Shown here one piece after another: positions 33,521 through 42,418 of a stretch of DNA of 64,000 nt. The stretch spans positions 124,001 through 188,000 of the forward strand of contig PGXO01000002.1 in assembly GCA_002839185.1 (NCBI GenBank), written 5' to 3'. A program made the position numbers and the translations under genes. The notes below the pieces were generated by a model. That model was given only the letters and a program-made list of their open reading frames with translations, did no database searches and had not been told where the DNA came from. Source of the stretch: Synergistetes bacterium HGW-Synergistetes-1 (lineage in GTDB: Bacteria; Synergistota; Synergistia; Synergistales; Synergistaceae). The first letter of the stretch is position 1. Each line of letters opens with the position of its first letter.

Positions 33521-34450
33521 TCAATCCCTATCTTCTCGCCTGAACGGAATGCTGAGGGCTGCAGGTGCGCCGAGCAGTATCCCCTTTCCGGCTCTGATGG
33601 AAACTAGAGTCAGGACAATAATAGTCATCAGGTATGGCAGAGTAAGCAGAAGTGATGCTGAGATACTTGACCCCATTGCCTGCATCCGAAGCTGCAGTGC
33701 TTCAACTCCTCCGAAAAGATAAGCGCCCAAGGCCGCACGTGCAGGATTCCACAGGCCGAATATAACAAGAGCTACCGCTATCCACCCTCGTCCGGCTGTC
33801 ATTCCTTCGATCCACATCTGAGCGTATACCACAGAAAGATAGCCTCCTCCGATGCCGGCAAGACCGCCGCCGAACATGCAGTAGAAGTAACGTATATATG
33901 TGACAGGGATCCCCATGGCATCTGCCGCCCTCGGGTTCTCTCCTACCGCTCTCAGGTTAAGTCCGGCGCGTGTCCTGAAGAGAAACCAGCAAAGCGCGGC
34001 AATAAGCAGGTATGAGACGTAGACCATAGCGTTGTGCTGGAAGAAGATCGGTCCGATGAAGGGGAGGTCGCCCAAAAAGGGCATTTTGAGCGGTGCCATT
34101 CCGGAGATAGTCTCTCCGATGACACCTCTGCCGAGAAGTGCGCTAAGTCCGTAGCCTGTGAGAACCATAGCAAGTCCGCTTACTACCTGATTGCACATAA
34201 GGGTTATGCACAAAAATGCATGGATCAGCGTTATCGCGGCACCAGCGAAAAATGAGGCCATGATCCCAAGCCATGGATCACCCGTTGATCTTGTGACTGC
34301 GAACCCGGTGTAAGCACCGACGAGCATTACTCCCTCAAGGCCAAGGTTCATCACCCCCGCTCTCTCAGAAACCACTTCTCCGAGTGTCGCATAAAGCACC
34401 GGGGTCCCGCTTCTGATCGCGGAAGCCAGGATAGCTACCAGGAAATCCAT
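33521..34450 (-). CDS. ABC transporter permease, BMP/nucleoside type (NupQ/YufQ-like)
   Basis: 309 residues with about eight to ten membrane helices. MNLGLEGVMLVGAYTGF and a glycine-rich PVTYIRYFYCMFGGGLAGIGGGYLS are typical of the BPD_transp_2 branch that moves nucleosides or purines. The gene begins directly after the stop of the other permease, so they form a heterodimer channel. No ATPase or BMP-type lipoprotein gene is adjacent on either side. The gene for the PucR/CdaR regulator follows 107 bases downstream. Confidence 0.88.
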   Translation of the reverse strand: MDFLVAILASAIRSGTPVLYATLGEVVSERAGVMNLGLEGVMLVGAYTGFAVTRSTGDPWLGIMASFFAGAAITLIHAFLCITLMCNQVVSGLAMVLTGYGLSALLGRGVIGETISGMAPLKMPFLGDLPFIGPIFFQHNAMVYVSYLLIAALCWFLFRTRAGLNLRAVGENPRAADAMGIPVTYIRYFYCMFGGGLAGIGGGYLSVVYAQMWIEGMTAGRGWIAVALVIFGLWNPARAALGAYLFGGVEALQLRMQAMGSSISASLLLTLPYLMTIIVLTLVSIRAGKGILLGAPAALSIPFRREDRD

Positions 34451-35539
34451 CTATTTTGCCTCCTCTGCAGGACCTGCAGAAACTCTTACTATCTTTATCC
34501 TGAATCTTGAAAGCGTCTCAGCCGCAAGGACTGAAAAAAGGATGAGTCCCTGAAGTATCTGGATGCTTGCCATTGGAAGGCCCATTACAACCTGAAGGGT
34601 GTCCCCTCCTACGAGTAAAACTCCCAAAAGGAATGAGACAAGAGGGACATATATCGGGGAAAGCCTGGAAAGCCATGCCACGGTTATGCCTGTGTAGCCG
34701 TACCCCATTGTGAAGCCGCGGCTCATCCTTCCATGCAGCCCTGCTATCTCTCCCATGCCTGCCAGTCCTGCTATAGCCCCTCCGATAAATGTTACCAGAA
34801 TGATGTTCTTCGCTATGTCCATACCGCCGTAACGTGCGGCGCGCGGGTTTTCGCCTATTACTCTAATTTCATATCCCCATTTGCTCCTTTTCAGGACTAC
34901 CTGCAGTATCACTGCTACTGCAAGCGCAATAAAAATTCCGGCGTGTATCCTCGTGCTTCCCCAGACCCAAAGCCTTGCTGCATCGGGGAAATTTGCTGTG
35001 AAGGGAAACCCCCAGCTCATAGGGTCTTTCCAGGGGCCGTAGATAAAATACTCTGATATGTTTATGGCTACATAATTGAGCATCAGCGTTGTTATCGTCT
35101 CGTTTACGTTCCATTTTGCCTTGAGGAAGCCGGCGATCCCTCCCCAAATTCCACCGGCTATTGCGGCAGCTATAAACATTATGACGAACATGGCTGCCCA
35201 ATTGTCCACAAACATAAACCTTACGGCAGCCACTGTGGCTATTGCGCCCATACAGAGCTGTCCCTCGGCTCCTATGTTCCATATCAGCATTTTGTAGCAG
35301 ATAAGCCCGGCAAGAGCAGTAAGCATTATCGGGATAGATTTGGTCACTATCTCGCTCAGTCCGTAGATGCTTCCAAACGCCCCGTTCAGCACAGCCCAGT
35401 ATGCCTCGAAAGGATTTACGCCAAGTATGGAAAAGAGCAGACCTCCTGCGAAGAGGCCGAATACAACAGCTGCTACAGGAATAAGAACATTGACCCATGC
35501 AGGGTTGTCAAGACGAGGTTCAAATTTTAAACGGATCAT
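34451..35539 (-). CDS. ABC transporter permease, BMP/nucleoside type (NupP/YufP-like)
   Basis: 362 residues, about nine membrane helices; WNIGAEGQLCMGAI and NVNETITTLMLNY are hallmark stretches of the YufP branch. It pairs with the permease encoded directly downstream (no base between). ATG 35539 was chosen because GGAGAG lies 6 bases before it; the frame is open for another 33 codons upstream without a ribosome site. The pair lacks its usual SBP and ATPase here, which must be encoded elsewhere if the transporter works. Confidence 0.88.
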   Translation of the reverse strand: MIRLKFEPRLDNPAWVNVLIPVAAVVFGLFAGGLLFSILGVNPFEAYWAVLNGAFGSIYGLSEIVTKSIPIMLTALAGLICYKMLIWNIGAEGQLCMGAIATVAAVRFMFVDNWAAMFVIMFIAAAIAGGIWGGIAGFLKAKWNVNETITTLMLNYVAINISEYFIYGPWKDPMSWGFPFTANFPDAARLWVWGSTRIHAGIFIALAVAVILQVVLKRSKWGYEIRVIGENPRAARYGGMDIAKNIILVTFIGGAIAGLAGMGEIAGLHGRMSRGFTMGYGYTGITVAWLSRLSPIYVPLVSFLLGVLLVGGDTLQVVMGLPMASIQILQGLILFSVLAAETLSRFRIKIVRVSAGPAEEAK

Positions 35540-35625
35540 AGAGAGCTCTCCAGTCCTTGCAAAGTTGCAGTTACAACTATAAATTATATCAGATATAATA
35601 GATTGCTGAAGGGCGTGAGAGGCTA

Positions 35626-37212
35626 ATGTGGAAGACAACTAAAATTGTTTTGTTTATGGTATTGGCGGCCTTTATTGCAGGACTCATGCCTACGATAATA
35701 GATTTAGCAGACAGGACTGTAATTTATTCAGTCAAGGAAGGCCTCTCTCTTCACCCTCAGTTTACGGCTTATTTGTCATCCTTCCTCCATACAGCGAAAA
35801 ATTATACTTGGCACATCATTATCGCGTATGCTTTTATCATTGGAATAATTATATTTATGGAGGGACAGAATCCTGACAGGACGATACTCTGGCTCTTGAC
35901 ACTGCTGCTTGTTCCAGTGATGGGAGTCATCGTCTATATGATCATTGGACCCGACCTCAAAAACATGAAGAGCAGAAAGCTGTTCAAACCCTCAAAAGGC
36001 CTCCCGACAGACAAGACTCCATTTACAGAGGACAGAAGGTTCCTGACAGGCAGAGCTATACACACCACAAGCGGAGCAGATCTGACGATCAGGAACAGTG
36101 TCGATATACTGATCAATGGGGAGGAGACCTTTGACTCCATCAAAAGCGAACTCAGAAAGGCGAAGAAATTCATTCACCTGCAGTACTATATAATCAAAGA
36201 TGATGAAATCGGCAGGGAGATACGCGACATACTGACAGAGGCAGCATCAATGGGAGTAAAGGTACGGATCCTCTATGATGCCGTGGGAAGCTGGAAACTA
36301 AGGCGCGAATACGTAAAGATTCTTAAAAAAGCCGGAGTAGACTGCCATTCATTTATGCCGGTCTCTTTCCCGATGTTCCGAAGAAAGATGAATTTCCGCA
36401 ACCATAGGAAAATAATCGTTATTGACGGGGTCGTCGCCTTCACAGGAGGGCTTAACATTGGAGATGAATACCTTGGAAAGGGTCACCTGGGACACTGGCG
36501 CGACACACATGTTCGCCTGGAAGGAGAATCCGTTGGCGAACTCCACAAGATATTCCTTTACGACTGGTGCATGAGGTCAGGAGAAGATCCCAAAAAAATA
36601 TGTGAGAATGTTTCATGTGATGACTGCGGCGGTGCTTCAGATCAGGATCTTTCAGAACTCCATGTCCTTCCTCTTCAGGTCGTTGCAAGCGGCATTGATA
36701 ACGCATGGCATTCGATATCGATGGGATACTTCAGCATGATCTCGAGAGCAAGGGAAAGGGTATGGATTACAAGTCCTTATATTGTCCCCGGTCCTATCCT
36801 AGTGAACGCCATGATGACTGCTGCCCTTGCCGGTGTGGACGTTAGAGTGATGATGCCTGCCCAAAAAGACCATTTCCTTGTTTTCTGGGGAAGCCGGGGG
36901 AACGTAGAGCAGCTGCTGAGGGCTGGTGTCAGGGTCTACCAGTATAAAAAAGGATTTATACACACCAAAACTATTCTTGCAGATGACGACATATCCTCAG
37001 TAGGTACATGCAATATGGATGTAAGGAGCCTTGAGATCAATTTTGAAGTCCAGCTCTTCATATATGACAAAGAACTCAATTCTAAATTTGCTGAACAGTT
37101 CATTTCAGACACAGAAGACTCTGTTGAACTGACTCTTTATGAATGGGAAAAAAGGCCGATCTGGCAGAAGATCCTTGAGTCATTCGGCAGATTGTACTCG
37201 GCACAGATATAG
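35626..37212 (+). CDS. cls: cardiolipin synthase
   Basis: 528 residues. Two or three N-terminal membrane helices are followed by two phospholipase D motifs: HRKIIVID (HxKx4D) with GGLNIGDEYLG, and IHTKTILADDD with GTCNMDVRS. It condenses two phosphatidylglycerols into cardiolipin at the inner membrane. The ATG is close to AGAGG. The metallophosphoesterase gene begins at the base after the stop codon, so the two are coupled; together with the following gene they form a three-gene operon. Confidence 0.93.
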   Translation: MWKTTKIVLFMVLAAFIAGLMPTIIDLADRTVIYSVKEGLSLHPQFTAYLSSFLHTAKNYTWHIIIAYAFIIGIIIFMEGQNPDRTILWLLTLLLVPVMGVIVYMIIGPDLKNMKSRKLFKPSKGLPTDKTPFTEDRRFLTGRAIHTTSGADLTIRNSVDILINGEETFDSIKSELRKAKKFIHLQYYIIKDDEIGREIRDILTEAASMGVKVRILYDAVGSWKLRREYVKILKKAGVDCHSFMPVSFPMFRRKMNFRNHRKIIVIDGVVAFTGGLNIGDEYLGKGHLGHWRDTHVRLEGESVGELHKIFLYDWCMRSGEDPKKICENVSCDDCGGASDQDLSELHVLPLQVVASGIDNAWHSISMGYFSMISRARERVWITSPYIVPGPILVNAMMTAALAGVDVRVMMPAQKDHFLVFWGSRGNVEQLLRAGVRVYQYKKGFIHTKTILADDDISSVGTCNMDVRSLEINFEVQLFIYDKELNSKFAEQFISDTEDSVELTLYEWEKRPIWQKILESFGRLYSAQI

Positions 37213-38364
37213 ATGAACGACAAAGCATACGAAAAAAGGTTCTCAGATCATCCGTTAATTTGGGTCATTTTCGGTTCGGCGGTCCTCTTTATCCACATTT
37301 TTATTTTTTTTAAAATTGCCGAAGCCGCAGTTGATGGACTGCTTAGTTTTGTCTGGCTTGCGCTGAGCACATTCATGATGTTCCTTCTCTTCGTATCGAG
37401 AAGAACAAAAAGGATCAGTTCCGCTGCCGGAAGAAAATGGACGGACAGGGTCAGCGGGGTTTGGATGCTTTTTGTACTCTTCACATTTTTCTTCCTTCTT
37501 CTCATCGGCTTTGTAAAAAAAATGACCGACCTGCCGCTTTCATCAGGGGCCGTACTTTCCGTCTCCTTTTTTCTCAGCCTTCTTTTGCTCGGAATGGGAA
37601 TAAAGCAGGCCAATACGGTTCAAACAACCGTGATAAAAGTTCCCACCTCCAAGCTTCCCCAAGGCTGCGAAAGACTGAGGATAGTACAGCTTACGGACCT
37701 GCACCTGGGACCCTTTGTCGGACTGCCCCTCCTTGCCCAGATACTCCGCAAAGTGAGGGATGTCGATCCCGACATAGTTGTGGTCACGGGAGACCTGGCT
37801 GACGGGAGGCTGACAGGGCGCAAGCGTGAAATAGGGATGCTGAGGCGGATCAGGCCTCGTTACGGTATGTACGCAGTTCCAGGAAACCATGACTATTACG
37901 ACGATATCGATGAGGCAGTCTTCTTCATGGAGTCAGGAGGGATGAAAGTCCTGAGGACAGAGGCTGTAGAAGCAGGCGGGATAATCATCGCCGGTGCTGA
38001 CGACAAGGATCATCTTATAAAACAGCAATGGAACCTATCTCGTTCGGAGACGATGGTGCTTTCACATGAAAAGGAGCAGAGAGAGAAATTCCTTCTGCTG
38101 CTGAGACACCGCCCAATAGTTGAAAAGGGCACGGAGGGACACTTTGACCTTCAGCTCTCAGGGCATACCCACGGCGGCCAGCTGTTTCCACTCTTATCAT
38201 CAAGGCACAGGATCCCCGGATATGCCAGGGGACTGAAAAAACTTAAATGCGGAGGATTCCTTTACGTAAGCAACGGCGCGGGATTTGTCGGTCCTCCCGT
38301 GAGGCTGCTTGCACCTCCCGAAATAGCAGTGATAGATCTGGTGAGAGAAAATGAAAGACAATAA
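37213..38364 (+). CDS. membrane-anchored metallophosphoesterase (YkuE/YaeI-like)
   Basis: 383 residues. Three or four N-terminal hydrophobic stretches precede a calcineurin-like domain with DLHLGPF, GDLADGR, GNHDYYDD and GHTHGGQLF, the full metal-binding set. Proteins of this layout cleave phospholipid or UDP-type phosphoesters at the membrane, but the substrate is not fixed. It follows cls without a gap, a lipid-related context. It overlaps the next gene by 14 bases. Confidence 0.9.
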   Translation: MNDKAYEKRFSDHPLIWVIFGSAVLFIHIFIFFKIAEAAVDGLLSFVWLALSTFMMFLLFVSRRTKRISSAAGRKWTDRVSGVWMLFVLFTFFFLLLIGFVKKMTDLPLSSGAVLSVSFFLSLLLLGMGIKQANTVQTTVIKVPTSKLPQGCERLRIVQLTDLHLGPFVGLPLLAQILRKVRDVDPDIVVVTGDLADGRLTGRKREIGMLRRIRPRYGMYAVPGNHDYYDDIDEAVFFMESGGMKVLRTEAVEAGGIIIAGADDKDHLIKQQWNLSRSETMVLSHEKEQREKFLLLLRHRPIVEKGTEGHFDLQLSGHTHGGQLFPLLSSRHRIPGYARGLKKLKCGGFLYVSNGAGFVGPPVRLLAPPEIAVIDLVRENERQ

Positions 38365-39568
38365 AGGCCGTGATCAGGAATTATTCGGCAGGCTGAACGA
38401 TTTTCTGCCTGACAACTATTCCGGTCCTGTCTCTCCTCTTGGGTCGCACCTAACCAATGAAATAGATATTTCCGGACTTCCCGAAGGAGAATGGGTGGCC
38501 AGGGGAGTATACAGGATGGAGCGTGATATCCCATACGGCAGACAGTACGGGCACAGGGCTCTCCACAATCCATCTTCCTCGGGCGAACTCCTGTCTTTCT
38601 GGGGAGGGATGCGCAGATCCGTATACCTCGATCTGGAAACTACGGGCCTTTCGGGAACAAAGGGAGCATACGCCTTTCTGATAGGACTGGGCTTCAATAC
38701 AGAGAGCTCATTCAAGGTCGTGCAGCTATTTATGGCGGGGCCCGCCTGGGAGAAGAACTGGCTCTGGTCTCTGGAATCCGAACTTCCGGAGGATGATTAC
38801 GGACTTGTCACATATAACGGCAGGGCTTTTGACCTGCCGCTGCTGAGGATAAGATACAGGCTTGCAAAGTCTGCTCCCGGCTGGGACGGATGTCCGCACA
38901 TGGATCTGCTGATGCTTGCAAGACATTTCTACAGGGGCAGGCTTCCGTCATGCTCCCTTTCATCCATAGAACAAAGTATCCTTGGTGTCCACAGAAGCGG
39001 AGAGGATGTGCCGGGGAGGGAGATACCCGGGATTTATACACGTTACCTTTCGACCTCCGATGCCTCTCCGTTGCGAGGTGTTTTTTACCATAACACACTT
39101 GACGTTATCTCCATGGCAGCCCTGCAGACACATGTTGGCGGCCTAGCGGAGATGAAAGGGACAACAGGAAAAGATATACTCAGATGCGGTGATCTTTGGG
39201 AGCAGGCGAAAATGAGTGAAAAAGCAAAGGCTGCCTGGTCAAGAGCACTTGACTTCAGAGGAGCCGAAAGTGAGGCCAACGCAAAGCTGGCAGAATATGC
39301 AAAGGCCGAAGGTAATTTGAGAAAGGCCAGAGAATTCTATCTTGAGGCGCTGAAAAACGACCCGTTTTCTTTCAGGATATTCGAAAACCTTTCAATACTT
39401 GAAGAGAAAGAGGCTAAAGATCCCAGATCAGCTCTCAACTACGCTGAAAAAGCCCTCGAAATTCTGGGATCCATGGGTCATGCAGATGATCTCAGCCTTG
39501 GACAGCAAAGGTATGAACTGAACAACAGGATATCGAGGCTCAGAAAGAAATGCGGGAAAGATGCGTAA
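38351..39568 (+). CDS. RNase H-like exonuclease domain protein with TPR tail (YprB-like)
   Basis: 405 residues. The first 260 hold a YprB-type RNase H-like fold: the acidic motifs VYLDLETTGLSG, VTYNGRAFDLPLLR and YHNTLDVISM give a DEDD-like set. The last 130 residues (KAKAAWSRALDFRGAESEAN and repeats) are tetratricopeptide-like helices. It may be a 3'-5' exonuclease with a protein-binding tail. Its start lies within the end of the metallophosphoesterase gene. Confidence 0.82.
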   Translation: MKDNKGRDQELFGRLNDFLPDNYSGPVSPLGSHLTNEIDISGLPEGEWVARGVYRMERDIPYGRQYGHRALHNPSSSGELLSFWGGMRRSVYLDLETTGLSGTKGAYAFLIGLGFNTESSFKVVQLFMAGPAWEKNWLWSLESELPEDDYGLVTYNGRAFDLPLLRIRYRLAKSAPGWDGCPHMDLLMLARHFYRGRLPSCSLSSIEQSILGVHRSGEDVPGREIPGIYTRYLSTSDASPLRGVFYHNTLDVISMAALQTHVGGLAEMKGTTGKDILRCGDLWEQAKMSEKAKAAWSRALDFRGAESEANAKLAEYAKAEGNLRKAREFYLEALKNDPFSFRIFENLSILEEKEAKDPRSALNYAEKALEILGSMGHADDLSLGQQRYELNNRISRLRKKCGKDA

Positions 39569-39689
39569 GAGCAGATCCCTGACATGGGCATCAAGCCGGA
39601 ATGTTCTTTGATGTGCTGTTATAATAGTTCGCACTTACAGGTTAACTTATTTTTATAATGATGCTACTTATGACAAAAGGCGGGGATAG

Positions 39690-41108
39690 ATGATGTGGAA
39701 AGGCCGTTTTTCTCAGGATACCGATGAAGCAGTTCAAAAATTTACCCAGTCACTCGATATGGACTGGAGGATGGCTCTTGCGGATATAAGAGGCAGCATT
39801 GCGCACGTACGAATGCTTGGACATACCGGACTTCTTTCAGAAGAAGAGGCCTCCGTGATAGAGAAAAACCTTTGTCTGATCGCTGATGAGGTCAGAAATG
39901 GGATACTGATCCCCAAGGTCTCTCTTGAGGATGTCCACATGAACATAGAATCCAGACTTATAGAGCTTTGCGGACCGACAGGCGCTAAGCTGCACATGGG
40001 ACGAAGCCGCAATGACCAGGCCAACACTACGGTCAGGCTCTGGATACGCAAAGAGCTTCTGGATATTTGGGATGGCCTGAACGATCTTATCTCCTCCCTT
40101 ATTAAAAAGGCAGAGGAGCATGCAGAAACAGTCGTTCCAGGTTATACCCACCTGCAGCAGGCACAGCCCATCTCCATGGGCCAGTTTTGGATGGCCCACG
40201 CCCATGCCTTCCTGCGAGACGCCAAGCGTCTGTTTGATGCGTACGATGCTGTCGATGAGTCGCCCCTGGGGTGTGGAGCTCTGGCGGGATCGACACTTCC
40301 GCTTGACAGGGAGTTCACATGCAATGATCTTGGATTTTCTTCCGTAACAGGGAACAGCATGGATACAGTTGCCCATCGCGACCACTTTATGGATGTGCTC
40401 TATTTTGCAGCTGTCTTCGGCGGACATGTCAGCAGGCTTTCAGAAGATCTCATTATTTATTTTTCCACTGAATTCGGATGGGTCAAACTGCCGGATTCCT
40501 TCTGTACCGGATCAAGCATAATGCCCCAGAAAAAAAATCCGGACGTCCTTGAAATTTTGAGGGGAAAGTCAGGACAGCTTAACGGCGCCCTGATGGATCT
40601 CCTTACAATGACAAAGGGCATACCGCTCACATACAACCGTGACCTGCAGGACGACAAGCGTTCCCTGCTCAGGACTATAGACTGCCTGCACGGAATATTC
40701 TCTGTTCTCCCGGCTCTGATCATGGAGGTCAAGGTGGATGAAGATGCTGCGAACAGAGGATTCAGGGACGGACTGATCCTGGCTACCGATGTTGCTGAAT
40801 ATCTTGTCCTTCAAGGTGTGCCCTTCAGGAACGCCCATGAGAAAGTGGGCCGCATAGTCAGATATTGCATCGATAACGACAAACCCCTCACATCCCTGAC
40901 TCTTCAGGAGTGGCAGGAGAGCATCCCGGAGGTAAAGGGCGATCTCATTCCCCTCCTTTCACCGAAAAGATCGATGGAACGGAGGAACACCCTCGGGGGG
41001 ACATCCCCGTCACAGGTAAGAGCTCAGATAGAAAACACCTCGGTCCGGCTCATGATGTTTGATAAAGAGGCAAAAGAGTTCAGAGAGAGGATCCCTGAGG
41101 GGTACTGA
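39690..41108 (+). CDS. argH: argininosuccinate lyase
   Basis: 472 residues. The signature loop GSSIMPQKKNPD with the catalytic serine, plus HMGRSRNDQ and GYTHLQQAQP, identify argininosuccinate lyase, which yields arginine and fumarate. ATG 39690 and the next in-frame ATG 39693 are equally placed after AAGGCGGGGA; the family usually starts MWKGRF. No other arginine-biosynthesis gene is near, and argG is absent from the window. The arginine produced could feed the speA route at the start of the window. A strong terminator follows. Confidence 0.96.
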   Translation: MMWKGRFSQDTDEAVQKFTQSLDMDWRMALADIRGSIAHVRMLGHTGLLSEEEASVIEKNLCLIADEVRNGILIPKVSLEDVHMNIESRLIELCGPTGAKLHMGRSRNDQANTTVRLWIRKELLDIWDGLNDLISSLIKKAEEHAETVVPGYTHLQQAQPISMGQFWMAHAHAFLRDAKRLFDAYDAVDESPLGCGALAGSTLPLDREFTCNDLGFSSVTGNSMDTVAHRDHFMDVLYFAAVFGGHVSRLSEDLIIYFSTEFGWVKLPDSFCTGSSIMPQKKNPDVLEILRGKSGQLNGALMDLLTMTKGIPLTYNRDLQDDKRSLLRTIDCLHGIFSVLPALIMEVKVDEDAANRGFRDGLILATDVAEYLVLQGVPFRNAHEKVGRIVRYCIDNDKPLTSLTLQEWQESIPEVKGDLIPLLSPKRSMERRNTLGGTSPSQVRAQIENTSVRLMMFDKEAKEFRERIPEGY

Positions 41109-41122
41109 TCAAAAGAAATAAT

Positions 41123-41160
41123 AAGAGGCCGCCGGATCCCCGGCGGCCTCTTTATCTTTT
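41123..41160 (+). terminator. intrinsic terminator after argH
   Basis: AAGAGGCCGCCGG (41123-41135) pairs with CCGGCGGCCTCTT (41140-41152), followed by TATCTTTT. The next gene is convergent, so it may serve both. Confidence 0.88.
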
Positions 41161-41174
41161 GGGTCACTGCAGGA

Positions 41175-42242
41175 CTAAACTACAGGTACTGTCCAGCCGA
41201 AAGGATCGGGCCTCTTGCCCCACTGGATGCCGGTAAGCTCATCGAAGAGTTTCTTTGTGAGAGTTCCGGTCTTGAAGTCGTTGATAGTGTATTTTTTGTT
41301 GTCGTAGGCAAGTTCGCCGATCGGAGAGATAACGGCTGCAGTACCGCAGCACCAGCACTCCTCGAGGCGTCCGGTATTTATCGCATCGAGAAGCTCGTCC
41401 AGGCTGATCAGGCGCTCTTCGACGGGGATGTTCCAGGACTTGAGTATCTCTATCAGAGACTTCCTTGTTATACCTGCCAACACTGATCCCAGAAGGGCGG
41501 GTGTGACTACCTTTCCGTCGATCTTAAACATTACGTTCATCCCGCCGGCTTCCTCGATATATTTCCTCTCCACTCCGTCAAGCCACAGAACCTGGGAATA
41601 TCCCTGAGCCGCGGCCCTCTCTCCGGCGCGCAGGGAGGCAGCGTAGTTCCCGCCGCATTTGGCGTAGCCTGTACCGCCCTTTACAGCTCTTACGTCATCC
41701 TTTTCTATCGCTATGCGGACAGGGTTGATGCCCTCACGGAAGTATGAGCCGACTGGACATGTGATTATCGAGAAAATGCAGTGGTGGGGTGTATGGATTC
41801 CCAGCTGCTCGTCTGTTCCGAACATGAACGGCCGGATGTAGAGTGAAGTGTCAGGTTCGTTCGGGACCCACTCCTGATCTACCTTCACAATTTCCTTAAG
41901 AGCCTCCATCATCATCTCTTCTTCGATCTGCGGGAGACACATGCGTTCTGCCGAAACGTTCATCCTTTTCACGTTCTCAATAGGCCTGAAGAGCTGTATC
42001 TTTCCCTCAGGAGTACGGTAGGCTTTCATCCCCTCAAAGATCTCCGGAGCATAGTGGAGCACTGTCGCAGCAGGAGATATCTGGAAAGGACCAAAGGGAA
42101 CGATCCTAGGATCAAACCACCCTTTTCCCTTTTCGTAGTCCATGATAAACATATGGTCCGAGAAAACGGTTCCGAATCCTGTCTTGCTTACGTCACATTT
42201 TGGTTTTTGGGTCGTTGTTCTTTCGATCCTTATCTTATCCAT
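41175..42242 (-). CDS. ilvE: branched-chain amino-acid aminotransferase
   Basis: 355 residues, fold type IV PLP enzyme. The Schiff-base lysine lies in GGTGYAKCGGNYAASL and the substrate-side IEEAGGMNVMF and SVLAGITRKSLIE stretches follow. It exchanges amino groups between Leu, Ile, Val and 2-oxoglutarate, for synthesis or, in an amino-acid fermenter, for degradation. The length and PFGPFQISPAATVLHY start put it in the longer BCAT class also seen in eukaryotes. AGAGATGATGAC precedes ATG 42242. It is divergent from the phosphohexomutase gene. Confidence 0.94.
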   Translation of the reverse strand: MDKIRIERTTTQKPKCDVSKTGFGTVFSDHMFIMDYEKGKGWFDPRIVPFGPFQISPAATVLHYAPEIFEGMKAYRTPEGKIQLFRPIENVKRMNVSAERMCLPQIEEEMMMEALKEIVKVDQEWVPNEPDTSLYIRPFMFGTDEQLGIHTPHHCIFSIITCPVGSYFREGINPVRIAIEKDDVRAVKGGTGYAKCGGNYAASLRAGERAAAQGYSQVLWLDGVERKYIEEAGGMNVMFKIDGKVVTPALLGSVLAGITRKSLIEILKSWNIPVEERLISLDELLDAINTGRLEECWCCGTAAVISPIGELAYDNKKYTINDFKTGTLTKKLFDELTGIQWGKRPDPFGWTVPVV

Positions 42243-42418
42243 GTCATCATCTCTTTGTAGAAAGATTTTTTAAAACTAATAAAAAGGCCAAAGGTAAAAA
42301 TCACCTCATGAAAATATTATATAAGAAGTTTGTCATCAAGTCCATTGAGACGGGTGCTGGAGTAAAAGATATCATTAGTCTATAATTGTCGTCAGGTCAC
42401 TTTAATGGGGGTGTTCAA

